DNA of 64,000 bases from Cryobacterium psychrotolerans (GCF_900101115.1 NZ_FNFU01000012.1:1-64000), one strand, 5' to 3'. Counted from the first letter of the stretch, positions 7,917 through 16,470 are shown. Notes: generated by a model from the sequence alone, not told the origin. Program-made: numbers and translations.

Positions 7917-9014
7917 TTACTCCGAGGGCGCTCGCGCAGGCAGCGACAGGCCGAGACCCACCTCGTGCCACGCGGAGCGCACGGCCGCATGCTCGCGGGA
8001 ACCGGGGCCGAAGCGCGCCGCCGCCGCGGCCTCGGTCGCGCGAGCGAAACCCGCGAAGTCGACCCGCCTGCCCAGGGCGCCGCCGGTCAGGGTGTCGTAC
8101 CAGATCTGCCCCGGCGCCTCCCAGGCATTGCCGCCGAGGGCCTCGGCGACGAGGTAGAACGCACGGTTCGGGATGCCGGAATTCAGGTGCACGCCCCCAT
8201 TGTCGTCTTCGGTGTCGATGTACCCCGCCATGCTGCCTGGTTGCGGGTCCTTACCGAGCACATCGTCGTTGTAGGCGGTGCCGGGCGCCTTCATCGACCG
8301 CAGCGCAACGCCCTGGACCTGCTCCGTGAACAGACCCTCCCCGATCAGCCAGCTCGCCTCCGCCGTGGTCTGGCCCCTGGCGTGCTGCTCGACGAGCGAG
8401 CCGAACACATCGGACATCGATTCGTTGACCGCCCCCGACTGGCCCGCGTAGGTGAGGTTCGCGGTGTGCTGGGTGACCCCGTGGGTGAGTTCGTGCCCGA
8501 TCACCGTGAGCGAGAGCGTGAACCGGTTGAAGACCTGGCCGTCCCCGTCACCGAAGACCATGCGCTCGCCGTCCCAGAACGCGTTGTCGTATTTCCGGCC
8601 GTAGTGCACGCTTGCTTCCAACGGCATCCCCCGGTCGTCGATGGAGTCCCGCGCAAATCGCGTCCAGAACAGGGTGTGGGTCTCACCGAGGCCGTCATGG
8701 GCCTCATTGACCGCGGGGTCCGAGGTGGGCGGCCAGCCCTCCGCGCGGGCGAGAAGGCGCCCGGGCAGCCGTTCCAGGCCCACGGCATCCCAGATGCTGC
8801 GGTCGATCCGGCCGCGCTGCCTGGCCGCACCGGCGCGAACCGCGAGCGCCGGGGGCAGCGGATGCGCCGCGGCACGATGTTCGCGCAGCGGGATGTCGCG
8901 GAGCAGCGATTGCCTGGCCGCTTCCGCCGCCGCGGCGAAGCGCGGGTCGTCCAGCCGCGCCAGCCGCACCAGCAGGTACGGGGGCACGATCGTGCATCGC
9001 GCCGTGGCCTTCAT
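7917..9014 (-). CDS. Protealysin-like M4 metalloprotease
   Basis: A 365-residue thermolysin-family zinc protease. The HELTH zinc motif is at residues 174-178, the third ligand Glu198 lies in AVNESMSDVFG, and the acid/base His276 in GGVHLNSGIPN. It has no signal peptide; instead it begins with a short propeptide containing CTIVPPYLL (residues 7-15), as in protealysin, so it is not a classical secreted protease. The start is the ATG at 9014, preceded by GGGAG; an upstream in-frame start would add 19 residues before the PPYLL motif. The emfourin gene follows directly, giving a protease-inhibitor pair. Confidence 0.92.
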   Translation of the reverse strand: MKATARCTIVPPYLLVRLARLDDPRFAAAAEAARQSLLRDIPLREHRAAAHPLPPALAVRAGAARQRGRIDRSIWDAVGLERLPGRLLARAEGWPPTSDPAVNEAHDGLGETHTLFWTRFARDSIDDRGMPLEASVHYGRKYDNAFWDGERMVFGDGDGQVFNRFTLSLTVIGHELTHGVTQHTANLTYAGQSGAVNESMSDVFGSLVEQHARGQTTAEASWLIGEGLFTEQVQGVALRSMKAPGTAYNDDVLGKDPQPGSMAGYIDTEDDNGGVHLNSGIPNRAFYLVAEALGGNAWEAPGQIWYDTLTGGALGRRVDFAGFARATEAAAAARFGPGSREHAAVRSAWHEVGLGLSLPARAPSE

Positions 9015-9103
9015 CGGTTTGCTCCCTCGCGCCCGGGCGGGCGTCGCACCACAAGGTAGCACCGGGCGCATGCAGCCACGAGAGCGGACCGCTGCGGCAT
9101 CCG

Positions 9104-9109
9104 TAGACT
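9104..9109 (+). promoter_or_regulatory. Candidate -10 element for the LLM-class oxidoreductase gene
   Basis: TAGACT lies 6 nt before the ATG at 9116 with no Shine-Dalgarno sequence; leaderless transcription is likely. Confidence 0.5.
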
Positions 9110-9115
9110 CGCTGC

Positions 9116-10003
9116 ATGCGCTTTGGAATCGTCATTCTCCCGCAGGACTCGTGGCCGGAGGCCCGGCGTCGCTGGCAGGCGGCGGAGCAGTACGGCTTCG
9201 ACCATGCCTGGACCTACGATCACCTTTCCTGGCGGACGCTCGCCGACGAGCCGTGGCACGCCACCGTGCCCACGCTCACGGCCGCCGCGACGCTCACGAG
9301 CCGGATCCGGCTGGGCACGTTCGTGTCGTCGCCGAACTACCGGCATCCCGTCCCGTTCGCCAAGGAGATCGCGACGCTCAGCGACATTTCCGGCGGGCGA
9401 TTCACCCTCGGCGTGGGATCGGGCGGGACCGGTTTCGACGCGTCGGTGCTCGGCCAGCCCGGGTACACGCCCCGCCAGCGCCACGAACGGTTCGCCGAAT
9501 TTGTCCGGGCCCTCGACCAGCTGCTCCGGCACGAGGAAGGCGTCGGCGGCATCAGCTTCGACGGCGACTGGTACAGCGCCGTAGAGGCGCGCATGGTCGG
9601 CCGGCCGGCGCAGCATCCCCGGGTGCCGTTCGTGATCGCCGCGAACGGGCCGAAGGGTCTGCGCCTGGTCGCCGAGCACGGGGCCGGGTGGGTGACCACG
9701 GGCGCCGACGGTGCCACCGGTGAGGACTGGTGGGCCTCGGTCGCCGCGCTCACGGCCAGGCTCGACGACACCGCGCTCGCCGCGGGCCGCGATCCGGCGT
9801 CGATCGAGCGCTACCTCTCGTTGGACAGCAACGGGGCATACTCGCTGCAGAGCGTGGACGCGTTCGACGACGCTGTCGGCCGCGCGGACGCACTGGGCTT
9901 CACCGATGTGATCAGCCACTGGCCGCGCGCCGAGGGGATCTACGCCGGCCGCGAGTCGGTGCTCGAACGCGTGGCCTCAACCCTGGAAGGGCGACGCGCA
10001 TGA
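9116..10003 (+). CDS. LLM-class (luciferase-like) flavin-dependent oxidoreductase
   Basis: A 295-residue TIM-barrel flavoprotein of the luciferase-like monooxygenase / F420-dependent oxidoreductase superfamily. It starts MRFGIVILPQDSW and contains YDHLSWRTL, TSRIRLGTFVSSPNYRHP, LSDISGGRFTLGVGSGG and PFVIAANGPKGLRL. Whether it uses FMN or F420 is not decided by sequence alone. The last four bases overlap the next start (ATGA), linking it to a PaaI-type thioesterase. The substrate is unknown. Confidence 0.85.
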   Translation: MRFGIVILPQDSWPEARRRWQAAEQYGFDHAWTYDHLSWRTLADEPWHATVPTLTAAATLTSRIRLGTFVSSPNYRHPVPFAKEIATLSDISGGRFTLGVGSGGTGFDASVLGQPGYTPRQRHERFAEFVRALDQLLRHEEGVGGISFDGDWYSAVEARMVGRPAQHPRVPFVIAANGPKGLRLVAEHGAGWVTTGADGATGEDWWASVAALTARLDDTALAAGRDPASIERYLSLDSNGAYSLQSVDAFDDAVGRADALGFTDVISHWPRAEGIYAGRESVLERVASTLEGRRA

Positions 10004-10452
10004 TTTCCCTCTTCGACGAGATCGCCCCGGGGCTCTCCGGCCTCGAACAGCTCCGCGCGATGATCGCCTCCGGCCGTCGCCCGGGGATGGGCGAATCGCT
10101 CGATTTCACCCTGGTCGAGGCCGAGGAGGGACGCGCCGTTTTCGAGAGTGTGCCCGGGCGGCACGCCTACAACCCGATCGGCACGGTGCACGGCGGGTAT
10201 GCCGCGACGCTGCTCGACAGTGCCTGCGGCTGCGCGGCGCACTCGCGGCTGACCGCGACGCAGGGGTACACCACCCTGGAGCTCAAGGTGTCGTTCCACC
10301 GCCCGATCACCGCCGACACCGGGCCGGTCCGGGCCGAGGCGACGCTGATCTCCTTCGGCCGACGAGCGGCCTTCGCCCAGGCGGCCCTCACGGATGCCCG
10401 GGGCCGCGTCTACGCCACCGCCACCTCGACCCTGCTCATCTTCGAACGCTGA
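10000..10452 (+). CDS. PaaI-family (hotdog-fold) thioesterase
   Basis: A 150-residue hotdog-fold protein that hydrolyses acyl-CoA or aryl-CoA thioesters. The active-site region is NPIGTVHGGYAATLLDSACGCA (residues 59-80), with the conserved HGG, and TLELKVSFHRPIT follows, typical of the PaaI/YdiI group. The ATG overlaps the TGA of the upstream oxidoreductase gene, so translation is coupled. The stop codon is immediately followed by a palindrome that fills the gap to the convergent gene. Confidence 0.88.
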   Translation: MISLFDEIAPGLSGLEQLRAMIASGRRPGMGESLDFTLVEAEEGRAVFESVPGRHAYNPIGTVHGGYAATLLDSACGCAAHSRLTATQGYTTLELKVSFHRPITADTGPVRAEATLISFGRRAAFAQAALTDARGRVYATATSTLLIFER

Positions 10453-10521
10453 CCCCCGCGAAAACGCAGTTGTGCGCGTTATTCGGGCGTTTTAGCGCGC
10501 ACAACTGCGGTTTCGCGGGGG
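10453..10521. repeat. Dispersed palindrome, family A, copy 1
   Basis: Left arm 10453-10478 (begins CCCCCGCGAAAACGCAGTTG) and right arm 10496-10521 pair over 26 bp with one mismatch, around the 17-nt loop TTATTCGGGCGTTTTAG. The element fills exactly the gap between the stop of the thioesterase gene (10450-10452) and the stop of the convergent DUF6457 gene (10522-10524). Three further copies lie at 21829, 41647 and 48030. Confidence 0.95.
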
Positions 10522-10806
10522 TTATTCGGTCGCGAGCCGGGTGGCGATCGCGGCGATCCGTTCGACGTCGTCGGGGGAGCCGCCGGCGAGAGCGGCCGCG
10601 TAGCCGACCAGGAACGTGGTGAGGGGCGCGGCCGGACGGGCCACGCCGTGGGCTGCGTCGCGGGCGAGGTCGAGCACGAGCGCGACGTTGATGACGTCGG
10701 CCGGAAGACCCAGCTCCCGGACGAGTCGGGTGACCCACTCGTCGAGCACGGCCGGGCCGGATGCCGCGGGGCTGGGCGGCAACACTGGTGCGGTGTCTTC
10801 TGGCAT
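10522..10806 (-). CDS. DUF6457 family protein (molybdenum-cofactor-associated)
   Basis: A 94-residue helical protein with the signature LDEWVTRLVRELGLPADV...LVLDLARDAAHGVARPAAPLTTFLVG. This domain (DUF6457) recurs in Actinobacteria alone or fused to molybdopterin-guanine dinucleotide biosynthesis proteins, so a link to molybdenum cofactor use is likely, but no mo- gene is adjacent here. The ATG at 10806 is preceded by AAGGAGT. Its TAA directly abuts palindrome A1. Confidence 0.78.
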   Translation of the reverse strand: MPEDTAPVLPPSPAASGPAVLDEWVTRLVRELGLPADVINVALVLDLARDAAHGVARPAAPLTTFLVGYAAALAGGSPDDVERIAAIATRLATE

Positions 10807-11053
10807 GGCGCTACTCCTTGGCGACGGTGATGGCTGCGGCCGTGCTGGCTGCGGCGGTGCTGGCGGCCGAGCGGCCCCCCGCCAAGGTTAGCCATCCGGA
10901 GGGGGAGTGCATAGGCTCAAGGGGCGCATGCCGACAACGACCGGGTCGTCACGAGCTCACTTTCGAAGAACAGATTTCCCGGACGCCCACGATGCCGAGC
11001 CGCTCCACCCGATCGGCCGGCCGGGCCATCACCCCAAATGCGGAGGAACTCCC

Positions 11054-12313
11054 ATGGCCATGATCACTGACGTCTTCACCACGCGAGAATCACAGGTCCG
11101 GAGCTATTCCCGGTCCTGGCCGGTCGTGTTCGACCGCGCCGTCGGCAGCACCATGTACGACGAGAACGGCCGCGGCTACCTGGACTTCTTCGCCGGCGCC
11201 GGCGCCCTCAACTATGGCCACAACAACCCGCAACTCAAGAAGGTCCTGATCGACTACCTGAGCGACGACCGGGTCATGCACTCGCTGGACATGTTCACCA
11301 CCGCGCGCCGGGACTTCCTCGAGACCTTCGACTCGCTGATCCTGAAGCCGCGGAACCTCGACTACAAGATCGTCTTCCCCGGCCCCGGCGGCACGAACGC
11401 CGTCGAGGCTGCCCTCAAGCTCGCCCGCAAGGTGACCGGCCGCACCGGCGTCATCAACTTCACGAACGCCTTCCACGGGATGACGCTCGGCGCGCTCGCC
11501 GTGACCGGCAACGCGCTCAAGCGTGGCGGCGCCGGCGTTCCCCTCGTGCACACGACGCCGATGCCGTTCGACGGCTACCTCGAGGGCGGCGCCGACTTCG
11601 CCTACCTGGAACGCCTCCTCGGCGACAGCGGCAGCGGGCTGGACAAGCCGGCCGCGGTCATCGTGGAGTCGGTGCAGGGCGAGGGTGGCATCAACGTGGC
11701 CAGGGCCGAGTGGCTGAGCGGCCTGTCCGAGCTGTGCCGGGAGCACGGCGTGCTGCTGATCCTCGACGATGTGCAGATGGGCTGCGGACGAACCGGCGGG
11801 TTCTTCAGCTTCGAAGAAGCCGGGATCGTGCCCGACATGGTCTGCCTGTCGAAGTCGATCAGCGGCTACGGCCTGCCGATGGCGCTCACCCTCATCCGTC
11901 CGGAGCTCGACATCTGGGCGCCGGGGGAGCACAACGGCACCTTCCGCGGCATCAGCCCCGCGTTCGCCACCGCGGCCGAGGCCATCCGCCTCTACTGGTC
12001 GGATGACGCGCTCGAGCGTTCGACGCTCGCCAGGGGCGAGACCGTGCAGGCACGCTTCGCCGCCATCGCGGCCCGCTACCCGGAGCATGCCCTCGTGGCG
12101 AAGGGACGAGGACTGGCCCGCGGGCTGCAGTTCGCCGACGGTGACCTGGCCGGCCGGGTCTGCGCCGAGGCCTTCACCCGGGGCCTGCTGATGGAAACGT
12201 CGGGTCCGGAGGGCGAGGTCATGAAGATCCTGCCCGCACTGACCATCACCGACGAGGAACTCGAGCGCGGGCTCGGCATCATCGACGAATCCGTCGCGGC
12301 GGTCCTCGGCTAA
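11054..12313 (+). CDS. ectB: Diaminobutyrate--2-oxoglutarate transaminase, EctB type, without ectA/ectC
   Basis: A 419-residue class-III PLP aminotransferase, full length for EctB. It transfers an amino group from glutamate to L-aspartate-4-semialdehyde, giving L-2,4-diaminobutyrate. Diagnostic stretches are YLDFFAGAGALNYGHN, GPGGTNAVEAALKLARK, LILDDVQMGCGRTG (Asp238/239) and LSKSISGYG with the PLP lysine Lys267. The ATG at 11054 has a perfect GGAGG 7 nt upstream. EctB usually sits in ectABC; here neither neighbour belongs to ectoine synthesis. In Microbacteriaceae with type-B peptidoglycan, diaminobutyrate is a wall component, which may be its job (inference). Confidence 0.88.
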   Translation: MAMITDVFTTRESQVRSYSRSWPVVFDRAVGSTMYDENGRGYLDFFAGAGALNYGHNNPQLKKVLIDYLSDDRVMHSLDMFTTARRDFLETFDSLILKPRNLDYKIVFPGPGGTNAVEAALKLARKVTGRTGVINFTNAFHGMTLGALAVTGNALKRGGAGVPLVHTTPMPFDGYLEGGADFAYLERLLGDSGSGLDKPAAVIVESVQGEGGINVARAEWLSGLSELCREHGVLLILDDVQMGCGRTGGFFSFEEAGIVPDMVCLSKSISGYGLPMALTLIRPELDIWAPGEHNGTFRGISPAFATAAEAIRLYWSDDALERSTLARGETVQARFAAIAARYPEHALVAKGRGLARGLQFADGDLAGRVCAEAFTRGLLMETSGPEGEVMKILPALTITDEELERGLGIIDESVAAVLG

Positions 12314-12390
12314 AGGTCAGGCGGTCGGTCCTCGGCCAGGGCGATTCACGGCAGGCCGCACGACAGGAGTCGTCGGCCCCGCCGCCTGTC

Positions 12391-12396
12391 TAAGGT
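12391..12396 (+). promoter_or_regulatory. Candidate -10 element for the AI-2E family gene
   Basis: TAAGGT lies 6 nt before the ATG at 12403; leaderless arrangement. Confidence 0.5.
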
Positions 12397-12402
12397 TGCA
12401 CC

Positions 12403-13518
12403 ATGGGAGAAGACGACAACACCGGCCGACCGTCCATTCGAGCACCCTGGACGGACCGCCTGGGGCGCCTCGGCATCCGCAGCGGGCAGCTCATCCTGGT
12501 GATCACGCTCGCCTCGGTGGTCGTGTTCGGGTTGGTGCAGTTGAAGCTCGTGGTGATTCCGGTCCTGATCTCCGTGATTCTCGCGGCCGCGATCGCCCCG
12601 CTCGTCGGCTGGCTGCGGCGGCGCGGCCTCTCGGCGATGCTCGCCACCTGGCTCACGCTGCTCGCCGGTGTGCTCGTTTTCGGCGGGATCATCACCCTTA
12701 TCGTGTTCGCCGTGCGCAACCAGTGGGGCGAACTGGCCCAGGCCGGCTCTGACGGCCTGGACGAGCTGCAGGCCTTCCTGGCCGACGGGCCGATCCCGAT
12801 CGACCAGGCGCAATTGGATGACGCACGCGCGGCACTCGTCGATTTCATCACGAGCAGCCAGTTCGGCACCGGTGCGATTGCCGGGGTCTCCGCCGCGGCC
12901 GAGGCGATCACCGGGATCCTGCTCGTGGCGGTCATCCTGTTCTTCTTCCTCAAAGACGGCGACGGGATCTGGGCGTTCTTCCTGCGCCCCTTCCGTGGCG
13001 AGCGCCTCGAGCGGATGCGCCGCATCGGGGACACCGCGCCGCGGGTGCTCGGCGGCTACGTGCGAGGCACGGCGATCATCGCCCTGGTCGACGCGGTGGC
13101 GATCGGAGGCGGGCTGGCGATCCTCCAGGTCCCGCTGGCGCTCCCGCTGGCCGTCATCATCTTCCTCACCGCCTTCATCCCCCTGATCGGGGCGACGGTC
13201 GCGGGTATCCTCGCCGCACTCGTCGCGCTGGTCGCCAACGGGCCGGTCGTCGCCCTCATCGTGCTGGGCATCGTCATTGTGGTCAACCAGCTGGAGGGGG
13301 ACCTGCTGCAGCCCCTGGTGATGGGGCAGTCCCTCAAGCTTCACCCGCTGGTGATCCTGGTGGCCCTGACCGCCGGCACGATCCTCGGCGGCATTGCCGG
13401 GGCGGTCCTCGCGGTGCCGATCACGGCGGTGGGTTGGGCGATCCTCAAGGTGTGGAACGGTCCGGACGAATCCCTCCTCGCGCGGGCGCCCCGCAAGCGG
13501 CGGGCCGCGAGCGTGTAG
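12403..13518 (+). CDS. AI-2E family (PerM/YdgG-like) permease
   Basis: A 371-residue polytopic membrane protein of the AI-2 exporter / PerM superfamily. After a short polar N-terminus come the paired helices [38 protein letters not shown], a long extracytoplasmic section (about residues 105-155), and five C-terminal helices including [15 protein letters not shown] and the [20 protein letters not shown] block characteristic of the family. Members have been linked to autoinducer-2 export or ion antiport; the substrate cannot be assigned. It is a monocistronic gene with its own leaderless start. Confidence 0.88.
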   Translation: MGEDDNTGRPSIRAPWTDRLGRLGIRSGQLILVITLASVVVFGLVQLKLVVIPVLISVILAAAIAPLVGWLRRRGLSAMLATWLTLLAGVLVFGGIITLIVFAVRNQWGELAQAGSDGLDELQAFLADGPIPIDQAQLDDARAALVDFITSSQFGTGAIAGVSAAAEAITGILLVAVILFFFLKDGDGIWAFFLRPFRGERLERMRRIGDTAPRVLGGYVRGTAIIALVDAVAIGGGLAILQVPLALPLAVIIFLTAFIPLIGATVAGILAALVALVANGPVVALIVLGIVIVVNQLEGDLLQPLVMGQSLKLHPLVILVALTAGTILGGIAGAVLAVPITAVGWAILKVWNGPDESLLARAPRKRRAASV

Positions 13519-13570
13519 CGTCGTCCGCAACGCCGCGTACCGGAAGCTGTTCGGCTGCCGGTTCCGAGCT

Positions 13571-13632
13571 GCGCGGGTGGCACGCCGCTGCGCGGGTGGC
13601 GCATCGCACGCGATGCGGCGTACTACCCGCGC
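13571..13632. repeat. Single-copy palindrome in the AI-2E / VWA gap
   Basis: Arms 13571-13588 (GCGCGGGTGGCACGCCGC) and 13615-13632 pair over 18 bp with two mismatches; the loop contains a second small palindrome, GCATCGCACGCGATGC, and a second copy of GCGCGGGTGGC. It occupies the centre of a 255-nt gap in which I see no gene. Resembles the other intergenic palindromes in layout, not in sequence. Confidence 0.7.
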
Positions 13633-13773
13633 GACGCTTCCGACCCGGCACATCGGAAGGAATGTCGGTCGTCCCCTGCACCATGTGGGATACGAGTCGT
13701 CCTGCGGTTGTAGCTGCGACGCCGGGTCCGGCCAACGTGGCGCGGGCGCACACTCACGCGACAGGAGACTCCC

Positions 13774-14403
13774 ATGACCGACCCCAACTACACCGGACTG
13801 CTGCTCATCATCGACCGCAGCGGATCGATGACGACGATTCGGAACGACATGGTCGGCGGGCTCGAATCGATGCTGCGCGACCAGGCCGCCGAGCCCGGCC
13901 GGCTCAGCGTCGACATCGTGACCTTCGACACCGAGATCGAGACGCAGGCCACCTTTGCCGACCCGGCCAACGTCGTTGTCGCGCTGGAACCCCGCGGGGC
14001 TACGGCCCTCTACGACGCGATCGGCCACGCCGTCTCGACCTTCGGCTGGCGCCTCGCCCTGCTGCCCGAAGACCAGCGTCCCGGCACGGTGCAGGTCGTC
14101 GTGGCCACCGACGGAGAGGAGAACTCGAGCCACGAGTGGACCGCGGAATCCGTGCGCACGCTCGTGCGGCAGCAGACGAACGACTTCAACTGGGACTTCG
14201 TCTTCCTCGGCGCGAACCAGGACGCCGTGCTCACCGGGGCCCACCTCGGCTTCCAGGCCGACAAGTCGATGACCTACGCGGCCGTGCCCGACGGTGTCGC
14301 CGGGCTCAGTGCGGGCCTGAACGACTACATCAAGCGCTCTCGCACCGGCGTCGACGGGGCGTTCTCGTCGGAGCAGCGGAAGGCCGCCACGGGGGAGAAG
14401 TGA
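13774..14403 (+). CDS. VWA domain-containing protein
   Basis: A 209-residue protein that is essentially one von Willebrand factor A domain. The MIDAS metal site begins with DRSGSM at residues 14-19, followed by the threonine-containing [11 protein letters not shown] near 77 and [11 protein letters not shown] near 109, so metal coordination should be intact. There is no signal peptide or transmembrane helix, so it is cytoplasmic. Similar stand-alone VWA proteins act in protein-protein contacts with unknown partners. AGGAG lies 7 nt before the ATG. No MoxR-type ATPase is nearby. Confidence 0.88.
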   Translation: MTDPNYTGLLLIIDRSGSMTTIRNDMVGGLESMLRDQAAEPGRLSVDIVTFDTEIETQATFADPANVVVALEPRGATALYDAIGHAVSTFGWRLALLPEDQRPGTVQVVVATDGEENSSHEWTAESVRTLVRQQTNDFNWDFVFLGANQDAVLTGAHLGFQADKSMTYAAVPDGVAGLSAGLNDYIKRSRTGVDGAFSSEQRKAATGEK

Positions 14404-14410
14404 CGTCTGC

Positions 14411-14502
14411 GCATAACTCCGCCAGAATGTCGGACCCGCGTCCTGAGCCGGCGAAATCACGGGGTTGTTCCGGCGACCGCCGCAGATCTGGCGGAGTTAT
14501 GC
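14411..14502. repeat. Dispersed palindrome, family B, copy 1
   Basis: Outer arms GCATAACTCCGCCAGA (14411-14426) and its exact complement (14487-14502) enclose about 60 nt. Its right 50 nt match, without gaps and with 8 differences, the reverse complement of copy 2 at 31864-31953. It begins 8 nt after the VWA stop codon. Confidence 0.9.
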
Positions 14503-14522
14503 ACCGCGGCCGTCACGGCCTG

Positions 14523-14557
14523 AGCCGCCAGCCGCCAGCCGCCAGCCGCCAGGCGCC
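14523..14557 (+). repeat. Heptanucleotide tandem repeat upstream of rpsO
   Basis: Four copies of AGCCGCC followed by AGGCGCC. It lies between palindrome B1 and the rpsO promoter region. Confidence 0.9.
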
Positions 14558-14696
14558 AGGGTCCGGTGCCCGAGGGAGCGAGCCCGGGCATCCGACTCTG
14601 CTAAACTCTTCAGGTTGCCGTCTAACGGCCGCGGACAAAGAGAGCCCAGGCATTCTGCCCCGGGCACCGCGCAGTGAGAGAAAGGGGATCCCATCT

Positions 14697-14966
14697 ATGG
14701 CACTCGAAGCTAATGCTAAGAAGGCGATCATCGAAAAGTACGCTACCCACCCAGGCGACACGGGTTCCCCCGAGGTCCAGATTGCAATGCTCACGCAGCG
14801 CATCCTCGACCTGACGGAGCACCTCAAGGAGCACAAGCACGACCACCACTCACGTCGTGGCCTGCTGCTTCTGGTTGGACAGCGTCGCCGTCTGCTCGGT
14901 TACCTGTCGGATGTCGACATCAACCGGTACCGCTCGCTGATCGAGCGCCTCGGCCTTCGTCGATAA
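14697..14966 (+). CDS. rpsO: 30S ribosomal protein S15
   Basis: An 89-residue protein, exactly the usual S15 length, binding 16S rRNA in the platform of the small subunit. It shows the family pattern [48 protein letters not shown] and [12 protein letters not shown]. The ATG at 14697 has GAGAAAGGGGA upstream. A TAAACT hexamer near 14603 is a possible -10 site, leaving a leader of about 90 nt. In related genomes pnp follows directly; here about 7 kb of other genes intervene. A strong terminator follows. Confidence 0.98.
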   Translation: MALEANAKKAIIEKYATHPGDTGSPEVQIAMLTQRILDLTEHLKEHKHDHHSRRGLLLLVGQRRRLLGYLSDVDINRYRSLIERLGLRR

Positions 14967-14982
14967 CGCGATCTTCTTACGA

Positions 14983-15019
14983 ACGGGCCGTCACCTTGGG
15001 GTGGCGGCCCGTTTTGTTT
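14983..15019 (+). terminator. Rho-independent terminator of rpsO
   Basis: ACGGGCCGTCACC pairs with GGTGGCGGCCCGT over 13 bp around a short loop, followed by TTTTGTTTT. It begins 17 nt after the rpsO stop. Confidence 0.9.
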
Positions 15020-15160
15020 TCCCCGCTCGAGGGCCCGCGGCTGTCCCCCTTCATGCCGACTGCGGGCATCCGTCGCCGATGCTAGCGTGGCGCCAGCGCC
15101 GTTCCGGATTCCAACTCCGGATCAGGCGCAGGCACGAACAATGCACCGGGGGAGAAGATC

Positions 15161-15499
15161 ATGAACCAGGTTTCATATTCCGGAGAGTCCTTCCTGACCA
15201 CGGATGAAGGCGCGGACGCCCTCTTGCTTCTCGTCGCCTCCTTTGACGACGGAGACAATTCCGAGATGGTGGAACGGGCCGTCAAGAACGACGCGAGAAC
15301 GGTGACGGTGCAACTGATCGTCGGCTCGCGGAGCGCACTGACGGGCATCCCCGAGGATCTGGCGGCGGAACCGGACTCGACGGACGTGCTCTCGGAGCTG
15401 CGTGACCGCGCGCGAAGCCTGTCCACGCAGCTGGAGCAGGAATACGCCGATGCCTGCGCAGCGATGGAGTATGGCTGGGACGACATCTACGCGCGCTGA
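15161..15499 (+). CDS. Hypothetical protein
   Basis: A 112-residue acidic soluble protein that I do not recognise. It has no signal peptide, no transmembrane segment and no cysteines in metal-binding spacing. The C-terminal third (SELRDRARSLSTQLEQEYADACAAMEYGWDDIYA) is predicted helical. GGGGGAGAAG lies 5 nt before the ATG, which supports real translation. It stands alone downstream of the rpsO terminator and converges with the aldo/keto reductase gene 13 nt away. Function unknown. Confidence 0.65.
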   Translation: MNQVSYSGESFLTTDEGADALLLLVASFDDGDNSEMVERAVKNDARTVTVQLIVGSRSALTGIPEDLAAEPDSTDVLSELRDRARSLSTQLEQEYADACAAMEYGWDDIYAR

Positions 15500-15512
15500 T
15501 CCGCGCGCTCTG

Positions 15513-16340
15513 TCAGTGCCCGATCACGTCCGAGTCGACGCCGGCATCCGGTCCCTGATCGAGCGCGGCCAGCGCCTCGACGTCCGTCGGGTCGAGGGTG
15601 AAGTCGAACACGTCGATGTTCTGGCGGATCCGCTCCGGGGTCTTCGACTTCGGGATGGCGACCAGGCCGAGTTCGATGTGCCAGCGCAGCACGATTTGGG
15701 CGGGGGTCTTCTCGTACTTCTCGGCGAGGAAGCCGAGCAGCGGCTCGCTGAGCAGCTCGGTTCCCTGCCCGAGCGGGCTCCAGGATTCCGTGACGATGCC
15801 ATGCATGGCGTTGTAGGCGCGCTGCTCTGCGCGGGTCACGTAGGGGTTCAGCTCGATCTGGTTCACGGCCGGCACGATGTCCGTCTCCGCGAGGAGCCGG
15901 TCGAGGTGGGCGGGCTTGAAGTTCGACACCCCGATCGACCTGGACTTCCCGGACGCCACCAGCTTCTCGAACGTCTTCCAGGTCGAGACGAAGAGGCCGC
16001 GCTGCGGCACCGGCCAGTGGATCAGCAGCAGGTCCACGTAGTCCAGGCCCAGCCGGGTGAGGGACTCATCGAGCCCGGCGATCGCCTTGTCGTCGCCCAT
16101 GTAGACGCCATTGAGCTTCGTCGTGACGAACAGCTCGCCCCTGGCGATGCCGCTGTCCCGGATGCCGCGGCCGACGCCGGCCTCGTTGCCGTACTTGACG
16201 GCCGTGTCGAGGTGCCGGTACCCGGCCTCGATGGCGGTCACGATCACGGGAGCCACCTCGGCGTCGTCCAGCGGCCAGGTCCCGAGCCCGATCTGAGGGA
16301 TGCTGCGACCATTGCCCAGCGGCAGGAGCGGTGCGTTCAT
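15513..16340 (-). CDS. Aldo/keto reductase (2,5-diketo-gluconate reductase type)
   Basis: A 275-residue NADPH-dependent carbonyl reductase with an AKR (beta/alpha)8 barrel. The catalytic tetrad is complete: Asp45 and Tyr50 in HLDTAVKYGNE, Lys75 in VTTKLNG, His108 in LLIHWPVP. The cofactor-binding tail AIPKSKTPERIRQNIDVFDF is present near 235. The start is the ATG at 16340 with AAGGACCT just upstream; the longer in-frame start would add 20 unrelated residues. The substrate cannot be given. It diverges from the permease gene at 16471. Confidence 0.92.
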   Translation of the reverse strand: MNAPLLPLGNGRSIPQIGLGTWPLDDAEVAPVIVTAIEAGYRHLDTAVKYGNEAGVGRGIRDSGIARGELFVTTKLNGVYMGDDKAIAGLDESLTRLGLDYVDLLLIHWPVPQRGLFVSTWKTFEKLVASGKSRSIGVSNFKPAHLDRLLAETDIVPAVNQIELNPYVTRAEQRAYNAMHGIVTESWSPLGQGTELLSEPLLGFLAEKYEKTPAQIVLRWHIELGLVAIPKSKTPERIRQNIDVFDFTLDPTDVEALAALDQGPDAGVDSDVIGH

Positions 16341-16470
16341 GAGGTCCTTTCGAAGCGGATGGTCGCGGACAAATTCCGTAGCCCCGTCAACGGGGGACAC
16401 TGCGACACCTAGGATTGGTGTTTGCCCGGCAGGGAAGCCGGACGACCAACTGAACGGACACTACCCCGCC

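Noticed and set aside
10816-10887. CCTTGGCG/CGCCAAGG inverted repeat upstream of the DUF6457 gene as another palindrome element
   Set aside because: Only 8 bp arms with a 56-nt loop, expected by chance in such GC-rich sequence.
10907-11053. Upstream extension of ectB by 49 codons to 10907
   Set aside because: The extra sequence has no homology-like character, and a perfect GGAGG is placed correctly for the ATG at 11054, giving the normal EctB length.
13571-13632. Membership of the AI-2E/VWA gap palindrome in families A, B or D/E
   Set aside because: Arm and loop sequences show no alignment to these families; kept only as a separate single element.
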